Origin: Tepidanaerobacter sp. GT38
GTDB taxonomy: Bacteria; Bacillota; Thermosediminibacteria; Thermosediminibacterales; Tepidanaerobacteraceae
Direction of reading: 5' to 3'
DNA length: 64,000 nt
Assembly (NCBI RefSeq): GCF_021991635.1
Contig: NZ_JAFFJA010000001.1
Location: 41,918-105,917 of the forward strand
A program made the translations under genes and the position numbers. This document shows positions 53,077 to 62,538 of the stretch, in pieces; within the stretch, counting starts at the first letter, position 1, and every line of letters starts with the position of its first letter. The notes under the pieces are model-generated. The model searched no databases and was not told the DNA's origin. It saw nothing but the letters and a program-made list of their open reading frames with translations.

Positions 53077-53727
53077 ATGCCAGCAGATTTTACATCACAG
53101 ACCATCGTCCATGAAATTGCACCCGGAGATACATTCTATACATTAGCAAAACATTACAACACAACAGTAGAAGCCATCTCGAAAGCCAACCCCGGACTTG
53201 ACCCCAACTGTCTTAAAGTAGGACACAAGGTTTATATACCACTCGCAAATCCTGCAGCAATTGCATACATTAGAGGAGGTCCCCTTAGACCACAAATACA
53301 GGGTATTGTAACTTTTTACAAAGTTCATGGCGGCACATGGGTATGTGTTGAGGTAAAGGGCTTGCCTCCGTATAAACGGTCTACTGATGGACAAAATCCC
53401 ATAGGGCCCCATGGTTTTCATATACATGAATTTGGAAGCTGCGAGGTGGGTGATCCGGAAACTCCCTTTCAAGGAGCAGGGGGCCACTGGAACCCTACAA
53501 ATCAGCCCCACGGTAACCATGCAGGTGATTTGCCCGTGCTGTTTTCAAATGACGGCTATGCCAGGATGTGCTTTTTCACCAATGCCTTCACACCTCATGA
53601 TGTAATCGGAAAGGCAGTCATAATTCACGAAAATCCGGACGACTACCGCACTCAGCCTGCGGGCAATGCGGGCAGGAGGCTAGCCTGCGGGGTAATTACA
53701 CACGTCAATCCATTCGAGGTATCCTGA
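53077..53727 (+). CDS. LysM-Cu/Zn superoxide dismutase fusion protein
   Basis: A 216-residue two-domain protein. Residues about 10-57 are a LysM domain (HEIAPGDTFYTLAKHYNTTVEAI, then LKVGHKVYIP), which binds peptidoglycan. From about 68 a SodC-type domain follows: Cu ligands in GFHIHEFGSC, Zn ligands in GGHWNPTNQPHGNHAGDLP, late His in AVIIHENPDDY and the disulfide Cys in RRLACGVI. No signal peptide is seen, so release by mother-cell lysis or spore coat assembly is plausible. ATG 53077 is preferred over GTG 53068. Confidence 0.85.
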   Translation: MPADFTSQTIVHEIAPGDTFYTLAKHYNTTVEAISKANPGLDPNCLKVGHKVYIPLANPAAIAYIRGGPLRPQIQGIVTFYKVHGGTWVCVEVKGLPPYKRSTDGQNPIGPHGFHIHEFGSCEVGDPETPFQGAGGHWNPTNQPHGNHAGDLPVLFSNDGYARMCFFTNAFTPHDVIGKAVIIHENPDDYRTQPAGNAGRRLACGVITHVNPFEVS

Positions 53728-54153
53728 ATACTTTTCAAGTTCGGGGATGGTAAGTTCGATGGCACTGTTGCCGTTTCCGCAGGCCGGAAATACTGTTTCA
53801 AATCGTTTCAGTGATTCGTCAAGGTAGACAGCTACATCTTCACTTACCCCGAAGGGACAAACTCCCCCAACTTCATAGCCTATCAGTTCCCGCACTTCTT
53901 CCGGTGAAAGCATTTTTGCCTTTGCGCCAAATTTTTGCTTATACTTTTTGTTGTCTATCTTTACATCCCCTGCAGTTACGATAAGGACGGGCTTTTCATC
54001 CACCTTGAAAGCCAATGTCTTTGCAATCCGCTCCGGCTCACAATTGAGGGCTTTTGCTGCCAGCTTGACCGTTGTGCTGGATACGTCAAATTCCTGTATC
54101 CTATCTTCCATATTCCATTTGCTAAAATATTGTCTTACTCTTTCTATTCCCAT
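53680..54153 (-). CDS. YbaK/ProX-type aminoacyl-tRNA deacylase
   Basis: A 157-residue trans-editing domain that hydrolyses mischarged tRNA (Cys-tRNAPro or similar). Landmarks are AKTLAFKVDEKPVLIVTAGD, the GGVCPFGV loop and the conserved Lys in KIDNKKYKQ. GGGAGG precedes ATG 54153. Its last 48 bp overlap the 3' end of the convergent superoxide dismutase gene. Confidence 0.88.
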   Translation of the reverse strand: MGIERVRQYFSKWNMEDRIQEFDVSSTTVKLAAKALNCEPERIAKTLAFKVDEKPVLIVTAGDVKIDNKKYKQKFGAKAKMLSPEEVRELIGYEVGGVCPFGVSEDVAVYLDESLKRFETVFPACGNGNSAIELTIPELEKYSGYLEWIDVCNYPAG

Positions 54154-54176
54154 AAAACTTCCTCCCAAGTAATCTT

Positions 54177-54755
54177 TTATTTTTTTGCTGTCGCCAGTTC
54201 CATGATTTCCTGAACTATTGATGTTTTAGCGTCAGCATAGTGCTGAACGTGCCTCCACTTTTTCTTTGCTAACTCCCGCTTGACTCGTGCATATTTTTCA
54301 CGATCACTTTCATTTAAGCGCAGCCAATCTCGAAAGCGGAACATTTTTTCTATTTCGGAGGCTCCCTCACTGAATACATGTAGGTTAATGTCAGTGTCAG
54401 GTCCTTTAAACATGCGATGTTCAAACCACTCGGGCTCTCGAATTCGCAGCCTATAGCCTGCAGCCTCCAAGGCTGAAACATAGGAAAGCTCATCTGCAGA
54501 ATCCTTTACAACTAACAAAATATCAATTATGGGTTTTGCGCAAAGCCCAGGCACCGATGTTGAGCCAACATGTTCAATCTGTAGCGCTTTGCTGCCAAGC
54601 ACCTCACGAATCCGCTTTGCTTCCCGTTCAAACAATTCGGGCCAACTGGGATCATATTCCACAAGAGTAATGGGCCCATTGTGGAGTTTAAGTTCACCAA
54701 CCGTCTTCTTTTGCAGCTCTTGATCACTTGTTGGTGTGAAGTTTTCAGATGTCAT
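54177..54755 (-). CDS. GrpB/UPF0157 nucleotidyltransferase-like protein
   Basis: A 192-residue protein of the GrpB family, which has a nucleotidyltransferase-like fold. The family motifs are VEYDPSWPELFEREA, IEHVGSTSVPGLCAKPIIDI with catalytic-type Asp, and DINLHVFSEG. ATG 54755 has GAAGGAGA ahead and is preferred over ATG 54773. Function is not established. Confidence 0.85.
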   Translation of the reverse strand: MTSENFTPTSDQELQKKTVGELKLHNGPITLVEYDPSWPELFEREAKRIREVLGSKALQIEHVGSTSVPGLCAKPIIDILLVVKDSADELSYVSALEAAGYRLRIREPEWFEHRMFKGPDTDINLHVFSEGASEIEKMFRFRDWLRLNESDREKYARVKRELAKKKWRHVQHYADAKTSIVQEIMELATAKK

Positions 54756-54852
54756 CTTTTTGGTCTCCTTCATCTATCATTGATGGCCATACTACTTTTT
54801 CTATGGAATATAAAAAAACATAGCTGTAATAATCTTTAAACCGATCATACAT
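54745..54852 (-). CDS. Possible small ORF between ABC permease and grpB genes
   Basis: A 35-residue frame (MYDRFKDYYSYVFLYSIEKVV...) ending inside the grpB ribosome-site region, with TGA overlapping the grpB start. The same frame is open upstream to about 54917 without an ATG, giving an acidic helix-like stretch. It could be a gene remnant or a coupled leader. Low confidence. Confidence 0.3.
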   Translation of the reverse strand: MYDRFKDYYSYVFLYSIEKVVWPSMIDEGDQKDDI

Positions 54853-54907
54853 ATCGGCTTCAATTTTATCTTGTTCAATGAAGTCCTTAACCTCATCAAT
54901 TGTCTCA

Positions 54908-57151
54908 TCATTCCGTTCCTGCCTTTAGAGCTTCGCTCATGGAAACTGTATCTATGTTCTTTGCACACATACATTTACTGAGCTGATAAGTCAGCATTAT
55001 AGCTGCAAAGGATATAATAACATAAATTGGGCTGACAATAGGAGGAAGCACTAGGTTAATCAGATTACCCAGATAACCATACAGTGAACCCATTGATGCC
55101 ACCGCAACTGGGATACCTATTAAAAATCCTGTCACAACGACAAAGGTGGAGCTGTTTAAAATCAAAGACCTAATTTCCCCACGTCGGTAACCGAACACCT
55201 TAAACAGTGATATAGTGTTTCTATTTTCCTCGATAGCCAACGAAGTGACAAGATAGAGTATAATCAAGGCTACAACACTTGAAACAATTGTCATTAATGC
55301 TACCATTGAAATCATCTGACCCATAAATTCATCCATAGCCTCAGGCAACTGACTCATAGATTTTGTTCCTGACAGCTTTTCGTCAGGAATATCAAGCTCT
55401 TTTGTGCTAAAGAGCCCAATATAGCTATCCTCTGGAAGTTCCATTTTTTTGTTAAACTCATCTATTGGCACATAAATAAACTGCTCAATGTAGGACTCAG
55501 CAACAGCATCAATATGAAATGTGTGAGGCTTACCATCCTCTTTATTTATAAAAGTAACAGTGTCCCCAGCCTTAATGCCCAATCGATTTGCCAAAGACTT
55601 GGTAATATTAGTTTGATTGTTTGGAATGACGTTCCCCTTATTATCCTTAAGAATCACAAGGGTTGAATCAGGCTCTATGCCGGTAATATAAAACTCAATT
55701 TCCTCATTGTTTTCAGGATAAAACTTCCCTGCATTAAAGGTCTCTGCCCCATCCGGTGCTTCACCGTATTGCAAATCCCTGAAGGTGTATTCGTATTCAA
55801 ACAGGTATACATCTGACGTTTTAAATACATGGTTCATAGAATTTAAAACAGTGAAACCAAAGAGCATTAAGACAGAAGCACTAGTCACTCCCAAGAGCAA
55901 GAAAACAAGACGTGAAATGCTTCTAAACTGCTCACGCAGCCGGAATTTTGTGCTAAACTTAAATCTTTCAAGTTTAAAGGCCCTCTCCAGGGCATTAACC
56001 TTGGCTTTTTGCTTATCACCCTTCATAAGCTCCGCCGGAGACTTTTTAAGCTCCGAACGTATAACCATATAACTGCTGAGGCCTAAAAATATCATAGGTG
56101 TCAGTATTCCGATCATTACATTTAGAAAGCTTAATTCAATGCCAGGAACAGGAACATTATAATAGGAAATCATGGCCATAACCATTGGCTCTATCGATGG
56201 GAGTGCAAACAGACTTCCTATCATTCCACCTGCAAAAGCCAGCACCAGTGGAATAGCCATATAGTGCCTCATTAACTCTCGCCGCCGGTAACCTTGGGCA
56301 TAGAGTGTCCCTATAATCACCGATTCCCGGCGGATTATGCGCCAGAACATGATTCCGATAATTAAGGAAGACAAAAGAAACATAGCGGCTGGTACTGGTA
56401 CACTCATGGTTTTCATACCTGTAATAGATGCCCAAACTATTCTTGCTCGTTTGTTGTTCATTATGTCAATCCAGTTGGATACTGTAAACCCTTTTACCTG
56501 TAAATATTTTCGCAATTCTACCGCCTGCATGTTAAGACTCCGAGTTCTGTCATTAAACTTGACGGAATAGATGCTGGCAGCATTATCTATATCTGAAAAT
56601 TCCTCACGGTTTATAACACCCACTCCAAATTCCTTAGGCGAATACAGTATATCATTCACATTCTTCAGCGGATAGATATAGTGGGGCAGGGATACAAACC
56701 CGACCACAGTGAAGGTTTTATCTTGAGCTTTTATTTGACTCCCTATCGAATAACCGTTAGCCTCGGCAAAGGCTGGATCAAGGAGAATTTCTCCCGGCCT
56801 CGAAAGTGTCCTACCTTCTATTATAGCGGGAATATTCACCTTTTTGGTCTCACTTAAGAGCCTTAGTGTAAGAGTATCGGAGAGCTTTGCGTCAAAACTC
56901 ATGTACTCCTCAATTAGGGCGTCAAATTTATTCTCTAATTCTGCTACATCGGAAATAGGCCTATCTGTTGAAAAGGACAGATCTTCCTGCACATGATCCT
57001 CTGTAAAAGTTGTGACAAGCACAGCAAGATTCTGAGAAAGCCCGGCAGCCACAATAAAAGTATAGCTTCCAAGGATAATGAGTACAAGAATGCCAAGATA
57101 GCGCAATTTGTTCTCTTTCAAAATCCGCATTAGTCTCTTGTTTAAAACCAT
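54908..57151 (-). CDS. ABC transporter permease, MacB/FtsX type
   Basis: A membrane protein of about 747 residues with an N-terminal span, an outside domain, and two FtsX blocks: about residues 255-375 (LLSSLIIGIMFWRIIRRESVIIGTLYAQGYRRREL) and the C-terminal 120 (ENRNTISLFKVFGYRRGEI). Such proteins export peptides, lipids or antibiotics, or act mechanically. Its ATG overlaps the ATPase stop (TAATG). The TetR gene upstream likely controls it; substrate unknown. Confidence 0.88.
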   Translation of the reverse strand: MVLNKRLMRILKENKLRYLGILVLIILGSYTFIVAAGLSQNLAVLVTTFTEDHVQEDLSFSTDRPISDVAELENKFDALIEEYMSFDAKLSDTLTLRLLSETKKVNIPAIIEGRTLSRPGEILLDPAFAEANGYSIGSQIKAQDKTFTVVGFVSLPHYIYPLKNVNDILYSPKEFGVGVINREEFSDIDNAASIYSVKFNDRTRSLNMQAVELRKYLQVKGFTVSNWIDIMNNKRARIVWASITGMKTMSVPVPAAMFLLSSLIIGIMFWRIIRRESVIIGTLYAQGYRRRELMRHYMAIPLVLAFAGGMIGSLFALPSIEPMVMAMISYYNVPVPGIELSFLNVMIGILTPMIFLGLSSYMVIRSELKKSPAELMKGDKQKAKVNALERAFKLERFKFSTKFRLREQFRSISRLVFLLLGVTSASVLMLFGFTVLNSMNHVFKTSDVYLFEYEYTFRDLQYGEAPDGAETFNAGKFYPENNEEIEFYITGIEPDSTLVILKDNKGNVIPNNQTNITKSLANRLGIKAGDTVTFINKEDGKPHTFHIDAVAESYIEQFIYVPIDEFNKKMELPEDSYIGLFSTKELDIPDEKLSGTKSMSQLPEAMDEFMGQMISMVALMTIVSSVVALIILYLVTSLAIEENRNTISLFKVFGYRRGEIRSLILNSSTFVVVTGFLIGIPVAVASMGSLYGYLGNLINLVLPPIVSPIYVIISFAAIMLTYQLSKCMCAKNIDTVSMSEALKAGTE

Positions 57152-57849
57152 TACCACTCAATCCCTTCCGCCGGAATAGGGGCCTGATTTACCCATTCAT
57201 CTACGATTTCTCCGCTTCTAAGCTTAAATACCCTATTAGCCATAGCTGAAATGGCAGTATTATGGGTAATCATCAAAATGGTTGTTCCGAAATTTCTGTT
57301 CACCTGCTGCAAAAGTTTCAGGATACTGCGGGACGTCTGGAAATCCAAAGCTCCAGTTGGCTCATCACAGAGCAATAGCTTTGGATTTTTAACAATGGCT
57401 CTGGCAATAGAGACCCTTTGCTGTTCACCGCCGCTCAGTTCCCTGGGAAAACGGTGTTTTTTATCAAGCATCTGCACTTCTGCTAAAACTTCATCGATGT
57501 TCAAAGGTGATTTGCTGATATTGGAAACAACCTCAATATTTTCTCTAACTGTCAGATTAGGAACTAAGTTATAGAACTGAAAAACGAATCCCACAGCCTC
57601 ACGTCTATATTCGGTTAATTGGTCATCATTCAATTTGCTTACTTCAATTCCATCTACAATAACTTTACCGCTATCGCCGCGATCAACACCCCCGATAATA
57701 TTCATTAGAGTGGATTTCCCTGAACCTGATGGTCCGAGAATGACACCAATTTCACCTTTTCCTAATTTCATTGCTATACCCTTCAAAACTTCATTTTTAA
57801 TCATTCCACTTGTATAGGTCTTCCTCAAATCAGAAACATCAATAAACAT
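57151..57849 (-). CDS. ABC transporter ATP-binding protein, MacB/LolD type
   Basis: A 232-residue ATPase. Walker A GPSGSGKSTLM, Q-loop FVFQFYNLVPNLT, signature LSGGEQQRVSIARA, Walker B LLLCDEPTGALD, switch His in MITHNTAI. It is the partner of the large FtsX-type permease. The gene starts 4 bp after the TetR stop, so all three genes share a transcript. Confidence 0.9.
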   Translation of the reverse strand: MFIDVSDLRKTYTSGMIKNEVLKGIAMKLGKGEIGVILGPSGSGKSTLMNIIGGVDRGDSGKVIVDGIEVSKLNDDQLTEYRREAVGFVFQFYNLVPNLTVRENIEVVSNISKSPLNIDEVLAEVQMLDKKHRFPRELSGGEQQRVSIARAIVKNPKLLLCDEPTGALDFQTSRSILKLLQQVNRNFGTTILMITHNTAISAMANRVFKLRSGEIVDEWVNQAPIPAEGIEW

Positions 57850-57853
57850 GTTA

Positions 57854-58486
57854 TTATCGTTCCCCCTTTTTATAGAAACACCGTTTCAAAATTTCAAAAT
57901 ACTCGTCCGCTTCATGGAGGATTTCCATACCAACATCTTCTATAGAATCAAGTCTGTTCATGTATTCTTCGGCAAAGCCCAACATGGTCCAGTTAATTAT
58001 ATTAATCACTTTTTCACGATCAAAATCTTCCCGAAATTTTGTCCAATCAATGTTTTGATAACCTCTTTCCAAGCCGCTTTCAACCATGTCTTTTTTAAGT
58101 TTATTAATTGCAGGTTTCACTTCTGCTGCATCTTCATGACTTAAGGCTTTAAGAAAATTAAAGGCATACGGAAATTTTTTGTAAACCTTAAATTTAATCA
58201 ATCCCAGTTGTCTGATTCTTTCAAAGAAATCTGGCTCATTCCAATCCACTTCAGCGTAGATCTGCTCAATAATATTAGCTACATAATCAAGCAGAAATAA
58301 ATACAGTTCCTTTTTATTGTTAAAATAGTTAAATAGCGAGCCTTTTGATATTTCCGCTTCCTTTACAATTTCGTTTGTAGAAGCCTTGTCGTAACCGTTT
58401 CTTGCAAATTCTTTTAAAGCTGCATTAATAATGCGTTCTTGCTTTTCAGTTTCAAGACTATGAAATTTTGAATATATAATTGTCAC
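57854..58486 (-). CDS. TetR-family repressor of the ABC exporter operon
   Basis: A 210-residue regulator. The N-terminal helix-turn-helix is ERIINAALKEFARNGYDKASTNEIVKEAEISKGSLFNYFNNKKELY. The frame is open to 58624, but the promoter and twin operators lie at 58515-58564, so the start is placed at GTG 58486 after GGGG. It is first gene of the tetR-ATPase-permease operon and should be autoregulated, with derepression by an exported toxic compound. Confidence 0.87.
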   Translation of the reverse strand: MTIIYSKFHSLETEKQERIINAALKEFARNGYDKASTNEIVKEAEISKGSLFNYFNNKKELYLFLLDYVANIIEQIYAEVDWNEPDFFERIRQLGLIKFKVYKKFPYAFNFLKALSHEDAAEVKPAINKLKKDMVESGLERGYQNIDWTKFREDFDREKVINIINWTMLGFAEEYMNRLDSIEDVGMEILHEADEYFEILKRCFYKKGER

Positions 58487-58514
58487 CCCATTTCTTAAGT
58501 ATTCGATAAATTTT

Positions 58515-58564
58515 TGACCACATCGGTCATTTATATTATATATTAAAATGACCGATGTGGTCAA
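58515..58564 (-). promoter_or_regulatory. tetR promoter with twin TetR operators
   Basis: Two 15-mers, TGACCACATCGGTCA (58515-58529) and TGACCGATGTGGTCA (58549-58563), are inverted copies of each other and each has TGACC/GGTCA arms. Between and within them a minus-strand promoter reads TTGACC (58564-58559), 18-base spacer, TATAAT (58540-58535). Repressor binding would cover both promoter elements. Confidence 0.82.
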
Positions 58565-58703
58565 TGTGGTTTTTTGTATAATATTATCTTTGCAGCTGTT
58601 TACCCCCAAATATTGCGAGGGCATGCGATTTTATTTTTTTTGTCAAATTAATTCTGCAAGGTATATCTTTATTGGATAGATTATTTTTTAACCCGTAAAT
58701 CTG

Positions 58704-60708
58704 TTAAGACAATATATGCACAATCCCCTGTCCTCCGTCCACCATAACCTTATCTCCCGTCTTAAGTCTTAAGGTGGCGTTACCGCATCCTACAACTGCT
58801 GGAATCCCAAGTTCTCTTGCAACTATAGCAGCATGGGACAAGGGGGCACCTATGTCAGTTATTATTGCTGCAGCTTTAGGAAATAGAGGAGTCCAACCTA
58901 CATTGGTGGTTGTAGCAACTAAAATTTCCCCGGGTTGCAGCTTTTCACCTTCTTCAGGGGCGTTAAGAATACGCACTATTCCTTCTACTTTTCCCGCTGC
59001 CCCTGTAAAGCCCTTTAGCATTTCCGAATCCACTGCATTTATTGGTGCTGTTGAATCATAATAATCCATTCTTCTATTGGGGTCTTTCATCCATTCAAAA
59101 GGATTAAAACGTCCTCTAATAACTGACGGGAAGGGCGGCAGCTCTTTATATTTAGCATAGTTTTCTTTTCTTGCGGGAATATACTTTACTTTCTCATCCC
59201 TACCAGATAACAGATCCTCTACTTCATCAATATAAAGGAAAAAGACATCTTCTCCTATTCCTGTAAGCTCACCTGCCTTAAGTGCAAAGTTTCGTAGAAT
59301 CCTAAATACCCTAACAAATTCAGACCGTGCTGCCTCTCTGATGCGAGCACCTTCTGATGCTTTTGTTATCTGCTTCTCAAGCCATTTTACCTTATTAGGA
59401 AAGCACTCAACAAATCTGGCCCATGCGTCTTCATATTTAGCACGCTGCTTTTGTAGGAGTTCATCTACGTTCGTATCCAACTCTTCAAATTCTTTAATCT
59501 GTCTTTCCAGCCAGTGTGCATCCTCCGAAGGATCAGGGATTGATAACTCAAACTCATGGGGGCTCCGATGACCATATCTGAAAAAATACTCTTCTCGGCT
59601 CATCTCTCCTTTTAAAACCTTTGAAATACCTAATATTGGACCAAGACTTGCAAGTTCTGAATCTCCCCTTAAGTTTGATAAGAGGGCATTGGCATCTTCA
59701 GTTCCAACAAGCTTTTTGAGTTTTTTACTCAATGTTAAAGCTAGCACAGCCTTGCTAGCACATAAAATAAGCACCCACCATGCCTCTTTGTTATATGGCT
59801 CAATACCCTGGCACAAATCCGGATTCAATATCCAAAGCCCTTAGTAAACTCCAAGTAAATGGTGTAACAACATCGGGAACTGCCTCACCTACATTTGTAT
59901 TTACCCAAAGAGCATCCCTTTCTAAAGTCTCGTTTATTTCATAGGTATCTAAATTTCCAGACGTCAATGTAGTTATTGGTCTTGCCTGAAGAATATAAAG
60001 TTTCTTTTTAGCCACAGCCCATTCGATATCTTGAGGTCTTCCTAATTCTTTCTCAAGTCTTACCGCAAATTTATACAGTTTATTGACATATTTTTTTAGT
60101 TCTTTATGCCCTTCGTATTTTCCATTAGGCCTTGATAGTTTAAAAATCTGTGCATTTGATTCTCCTGAAACTAGCTGTTCACCCAATCCATATACATAAT
60201 TGCCCAACATATTTGTAAAGCTCCCTGTTATGGGATCGGCGGTAAACAGTACTCCCGAAATCTCAGAGGGCACCATCAATTGAACAACTACTGCTATCTG
60301 CTGAGATTGGTCTATACCTTGAACTGAGCTGTAAACCTTTACTCTCTCTGACTGTCTTGATTTAAAAACAGTATAAATGGCTTCCTGTATTTCTTCATCC
60401 GTCTCCACATTGAGAACCGTTTCAAATTCTCCTGCAAAGGACGCCTGGGCTGAGTCCTCATTTAAAGATGAAGACCTAACTGCAAACAGTGTTCCGTAAT
60501 GATTCTTCCTTAACTTATTCAGATGAGCCTGTATCTCGTTCCAAGCTTCTTCCTTTAGCTTTTCCCCTTGAAAAGCCCACGGCAAAATAACAAAACCCTT
60601 TGGTACCGGATATCCGCTTTGTAACATTCTTGCCAACATGCCACCTTTGCCGCCTGCGGCAGCCTGAAGCTCTGGAGTCAATTCGTGAAAATTTTTCACC
60701 ATATTCAT
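58704..60708 (-). pseudogene. Broken PEP synthase/PPDK-like gene
   Basis: Two overlapping frames make one broken gene. The N-terminal piece (60708-59800, about 302 residues) is the ATP-grasp pyruvate/PEP-binding domain (AAAGGKGGMLARML, AVRSSSLNEDSAQASFAGEFETVLNV, QARPITTL) and ends after PDVVTPFTWSLLRAL. The C-terminal piece (59828-58704, about 374 residues) holds LLSNLRGDSELASLGP and the phosphohistidine domain GAPLSHAAIVARELGIPAVVG with its His. The frame changes at about 59800-59828, and from memory intact relatives have some 100-200 more residues at the join, so a deletion with frameshift is likely. Two separate working proteins are less likely. Confidence 0.75.
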
Positions 60709-60709
60709 C

Positions 60710-61336
60710 TCAGTGCTTCCTTTCTTGTTTTTCAATACCAAATCGAATCATTGAAAGAAAACTGTTCCTCTCTTCAAGAAAATCTTGGAGGTACTTTTCG
60801 TCCAATTCATCCTTATTAACTACATCGGATAAATATTTCTCATCAAAATAATTTAATGTAATCATGACCAATCTAAAAGCCTGTTCCCTGTCCACGCCTT
60901 CTCTGAGAGGTACCTTTTCAAATAAGCGTTTCCATTGTTTCTCATTTTCGACAAGTAACTTTCCATACTTATCTTTAATATCTGGTTTGAGTTCATCAGG
61001 TGTGGCATAAAAAGCTTCTCTTATAATTTTCATCAAATCGGGATTTTTTTTATAGTAATGGAATTTGATGATACTGGATTTTTCCTTTGCAGCAAAAAAA
61101 TCATGGTTTTCAAATAGGGCATCAAAACCCATTTCGATTCTTCCTTTTTCAAAACATCTGTCCAAAATGCTAAGATACAATTCTTTCTTGCTCTTAAAAT
61201 GATGAAATATCAGTGCTTTGGATATACCAGCGGCTTCCGCTAACATCGAAGTAGAGGTATTAGCATATCCATGACTAGCAAACACTGTCAGACAAGCATC
61301 TAAAATTTTTTCTTTATCATAACGTTGTAAAGGCAT
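60710..61336 (-). CDS. TetR-family transcriptional regulator
   Basis: A 208-residue regulator. The helix-turn-helix region is KILDACLTVFASHGYANTSTSMLAEAAGISKALIFHHFKSKKELY. ATG 61336 has GGAGGTC ahead and replaces a 19-codon-longer frame. It ends 1 base before the PEP-synthase-like start, so it may have regulated that gene. The ligand is unknown. Confidence 0.87.
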   Translation of the reverse strand: MPLQRYDKEKILDACLTVFASHGYANTSTSMLAEAAGISKALIFHHFKSKKELYLSILDRCFEKGRIEMGFDALFENHDFFAAKEKSSIIKFHYYKKNPDLMKIIREAFYATPDELKPDIKDKYGKLLVENEKQWKRLFEKVPLREGVDREQAFRLVMITLNYFDEKYLSDVVNKDELDEKYLQDFLEERNSFLSMIRFGIEKQERKH

Positions 61337-61352
61337 GATTTGACCTCCACAG

Positions 61353-61729
61353 CTATACTGAAATCCTCCAAATTGCTCTTTCATCTTCTTCATGAACAGT
61401 CACTTTCGGGGTATATCCTTTGTCAATTAATCCCAGCCAGACATGACAAGCGCATATGCCAATATCGACGTTTGGGTGTTCCCATTTAAAATGGCGATAT
61501 CCTTCGGGAATGCCATGTTATCCGGCGGGGATTTCATGATTGTATAAAGCGCTCTTGTGGGATTAGCTTTGAAAAATCTTACCTCAACATTGTGATCAAA
61601 TGGAACACATATAGATTTTGCATAGTCTTTTACCTCATCCATAAGGTCCTCTTTAACATCAATCATTTTATAGCTACGCACCGAGCGGCGCGAATCAATG
61701 GTACTTTTAATTGGAAAGGGAATTTTCAT
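61353..61729 (-). pseudogene. Broken nitroreductase-like gene
   Basis: ATG 61729, after GGAGG, opens about 100 residues of a nitroreductase-type N-terminus (STIDSRRSVRSYKMIDV, KDIAILNGNTQTSIL) and stops at 61427. The next frame then reads LGLIDKGYTPKVTVHEEDE to a stop at 61353, which looks like the protein's own C-terminus. The middle part of the flavoenzyme is missing, so an internal deletion with frameshift inactivated it. Confidence 0.65.
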
Positions 61730-61761
61730 CCGGAAAACCTCCAATTTGGTAGAAATCTTTA

Positions 61762-62340
61762 TTACTTAGATCTCTTTTCCATCTTTCGAAATCCAATATA
61801 TATCAATGCGACGCATATTGCTAATCCTACCATTGCGGGAACAAATACCGCTTTCCCTGATTCGCCTCCGAAAGCTACGCTCCAGCTCATTTTAGCCAAT
61901 GCTATAAAAACCATTACTGTTACTCCGATCCACAAATTTCGTTTCCAGAAAGCAGTAGCAAGAGCAGAGAGTGACGCAGGTATCAAGAGTGTTATCAGCA
62001 CCTTTGGCAGTGTCCATTCACCTGTAAGATATTCTTTTTCCATTTCCAGGAATTCAACAATTTGGTTGCTGACCTCAGCAGGCTTTGGAAACCAAAACAT
62101 ACTAGTCAGAACCATAAACATGGTCCCCATAACTCCTGCCCAACTCCTCTTATATGCAAAATAGCAAAAGGGAATTAGAAATAATGGCCGTATATACCAG
62201 CTAAGCTGATTCTGATGCCGTTCATAGGCCCAGTGAAAAAAGCTTTTATTTGTCATAGCCAAAAAAATAAATAAAATAATTAGGAGAAGAAATACAAATC
62301 CCAGTATCTTATCATATTTTTTACCGACTGGTAACTTCAT
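61762..62340 (-). CDS. Hypothetical multi-span membrane protein
   Basis: A 192-residue protein with about five hydrophobic segments (residues 12-29, 48-62, 67-80, 110-125, 130-150, 160-180 roughly) and Trp-rich loops (HWAYERHQNQLSWYIRP, FWFPKPAEV). I do not recognise the family. It lies just upstream of the broken nitroreductase gene, 32 bp apart, and may once have been co-transcribed with it. Confidence 0.6.
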   Translation of the reverse strand: MKLPVGKKYDKILGFVFLLLIILFIFLAMTNKSFFHWAYERHQNQLSWYIRPLFLIPFCYFAYKRSWAGVMGTMFMVLTSMFWFPKPAEVSNQIVEFLEMEKEYLTGEWTLPKVLITLLIPASLSALATAFWKRNLWIGVTVMVFIALAKMSWSVAFGGESGKAVFVPAMVGLAICVALIYIGFRKMEKRSK

Positions 62341-62478
62341 ACCATCAACTCCTGGTATGCTTTATCTATATTATTACTCTGTGAAAACTTTCCTTACTCC
62401 TCTAAAAGGTTACCTTAAATATAGAACATTTGATTTTGTGAAGGCCGCCAAAAGTATAAATAAAATTGCGGGTAAAAC

Positions 62479-62518
62479 AAAAAAGTTACAGATGATTTTA
62501 ATACATCTGCAACTTTTT
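62479..62518 (-). terminator. Terminator after rubrerythrin
   Basis: AAAAAAGTTACAGATG (62479-62494) pairs with CATCTGCAACTTTTT (62504-62518) with one mismatch. It is T-rich on both ends and about 20 bp past the rubrerythrin stop. Confidence 0.85.
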
Positions 62519-62538
62519 GCCTTCCAGAGGTTACCCAA

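Noticed and set aside
61592..62164. 190-codon plus-strand open frame
   Set aside because: It runs antisense through the nitroreductase remnant and a membrane protein gene; composition is shadow-like and no motif is seen.
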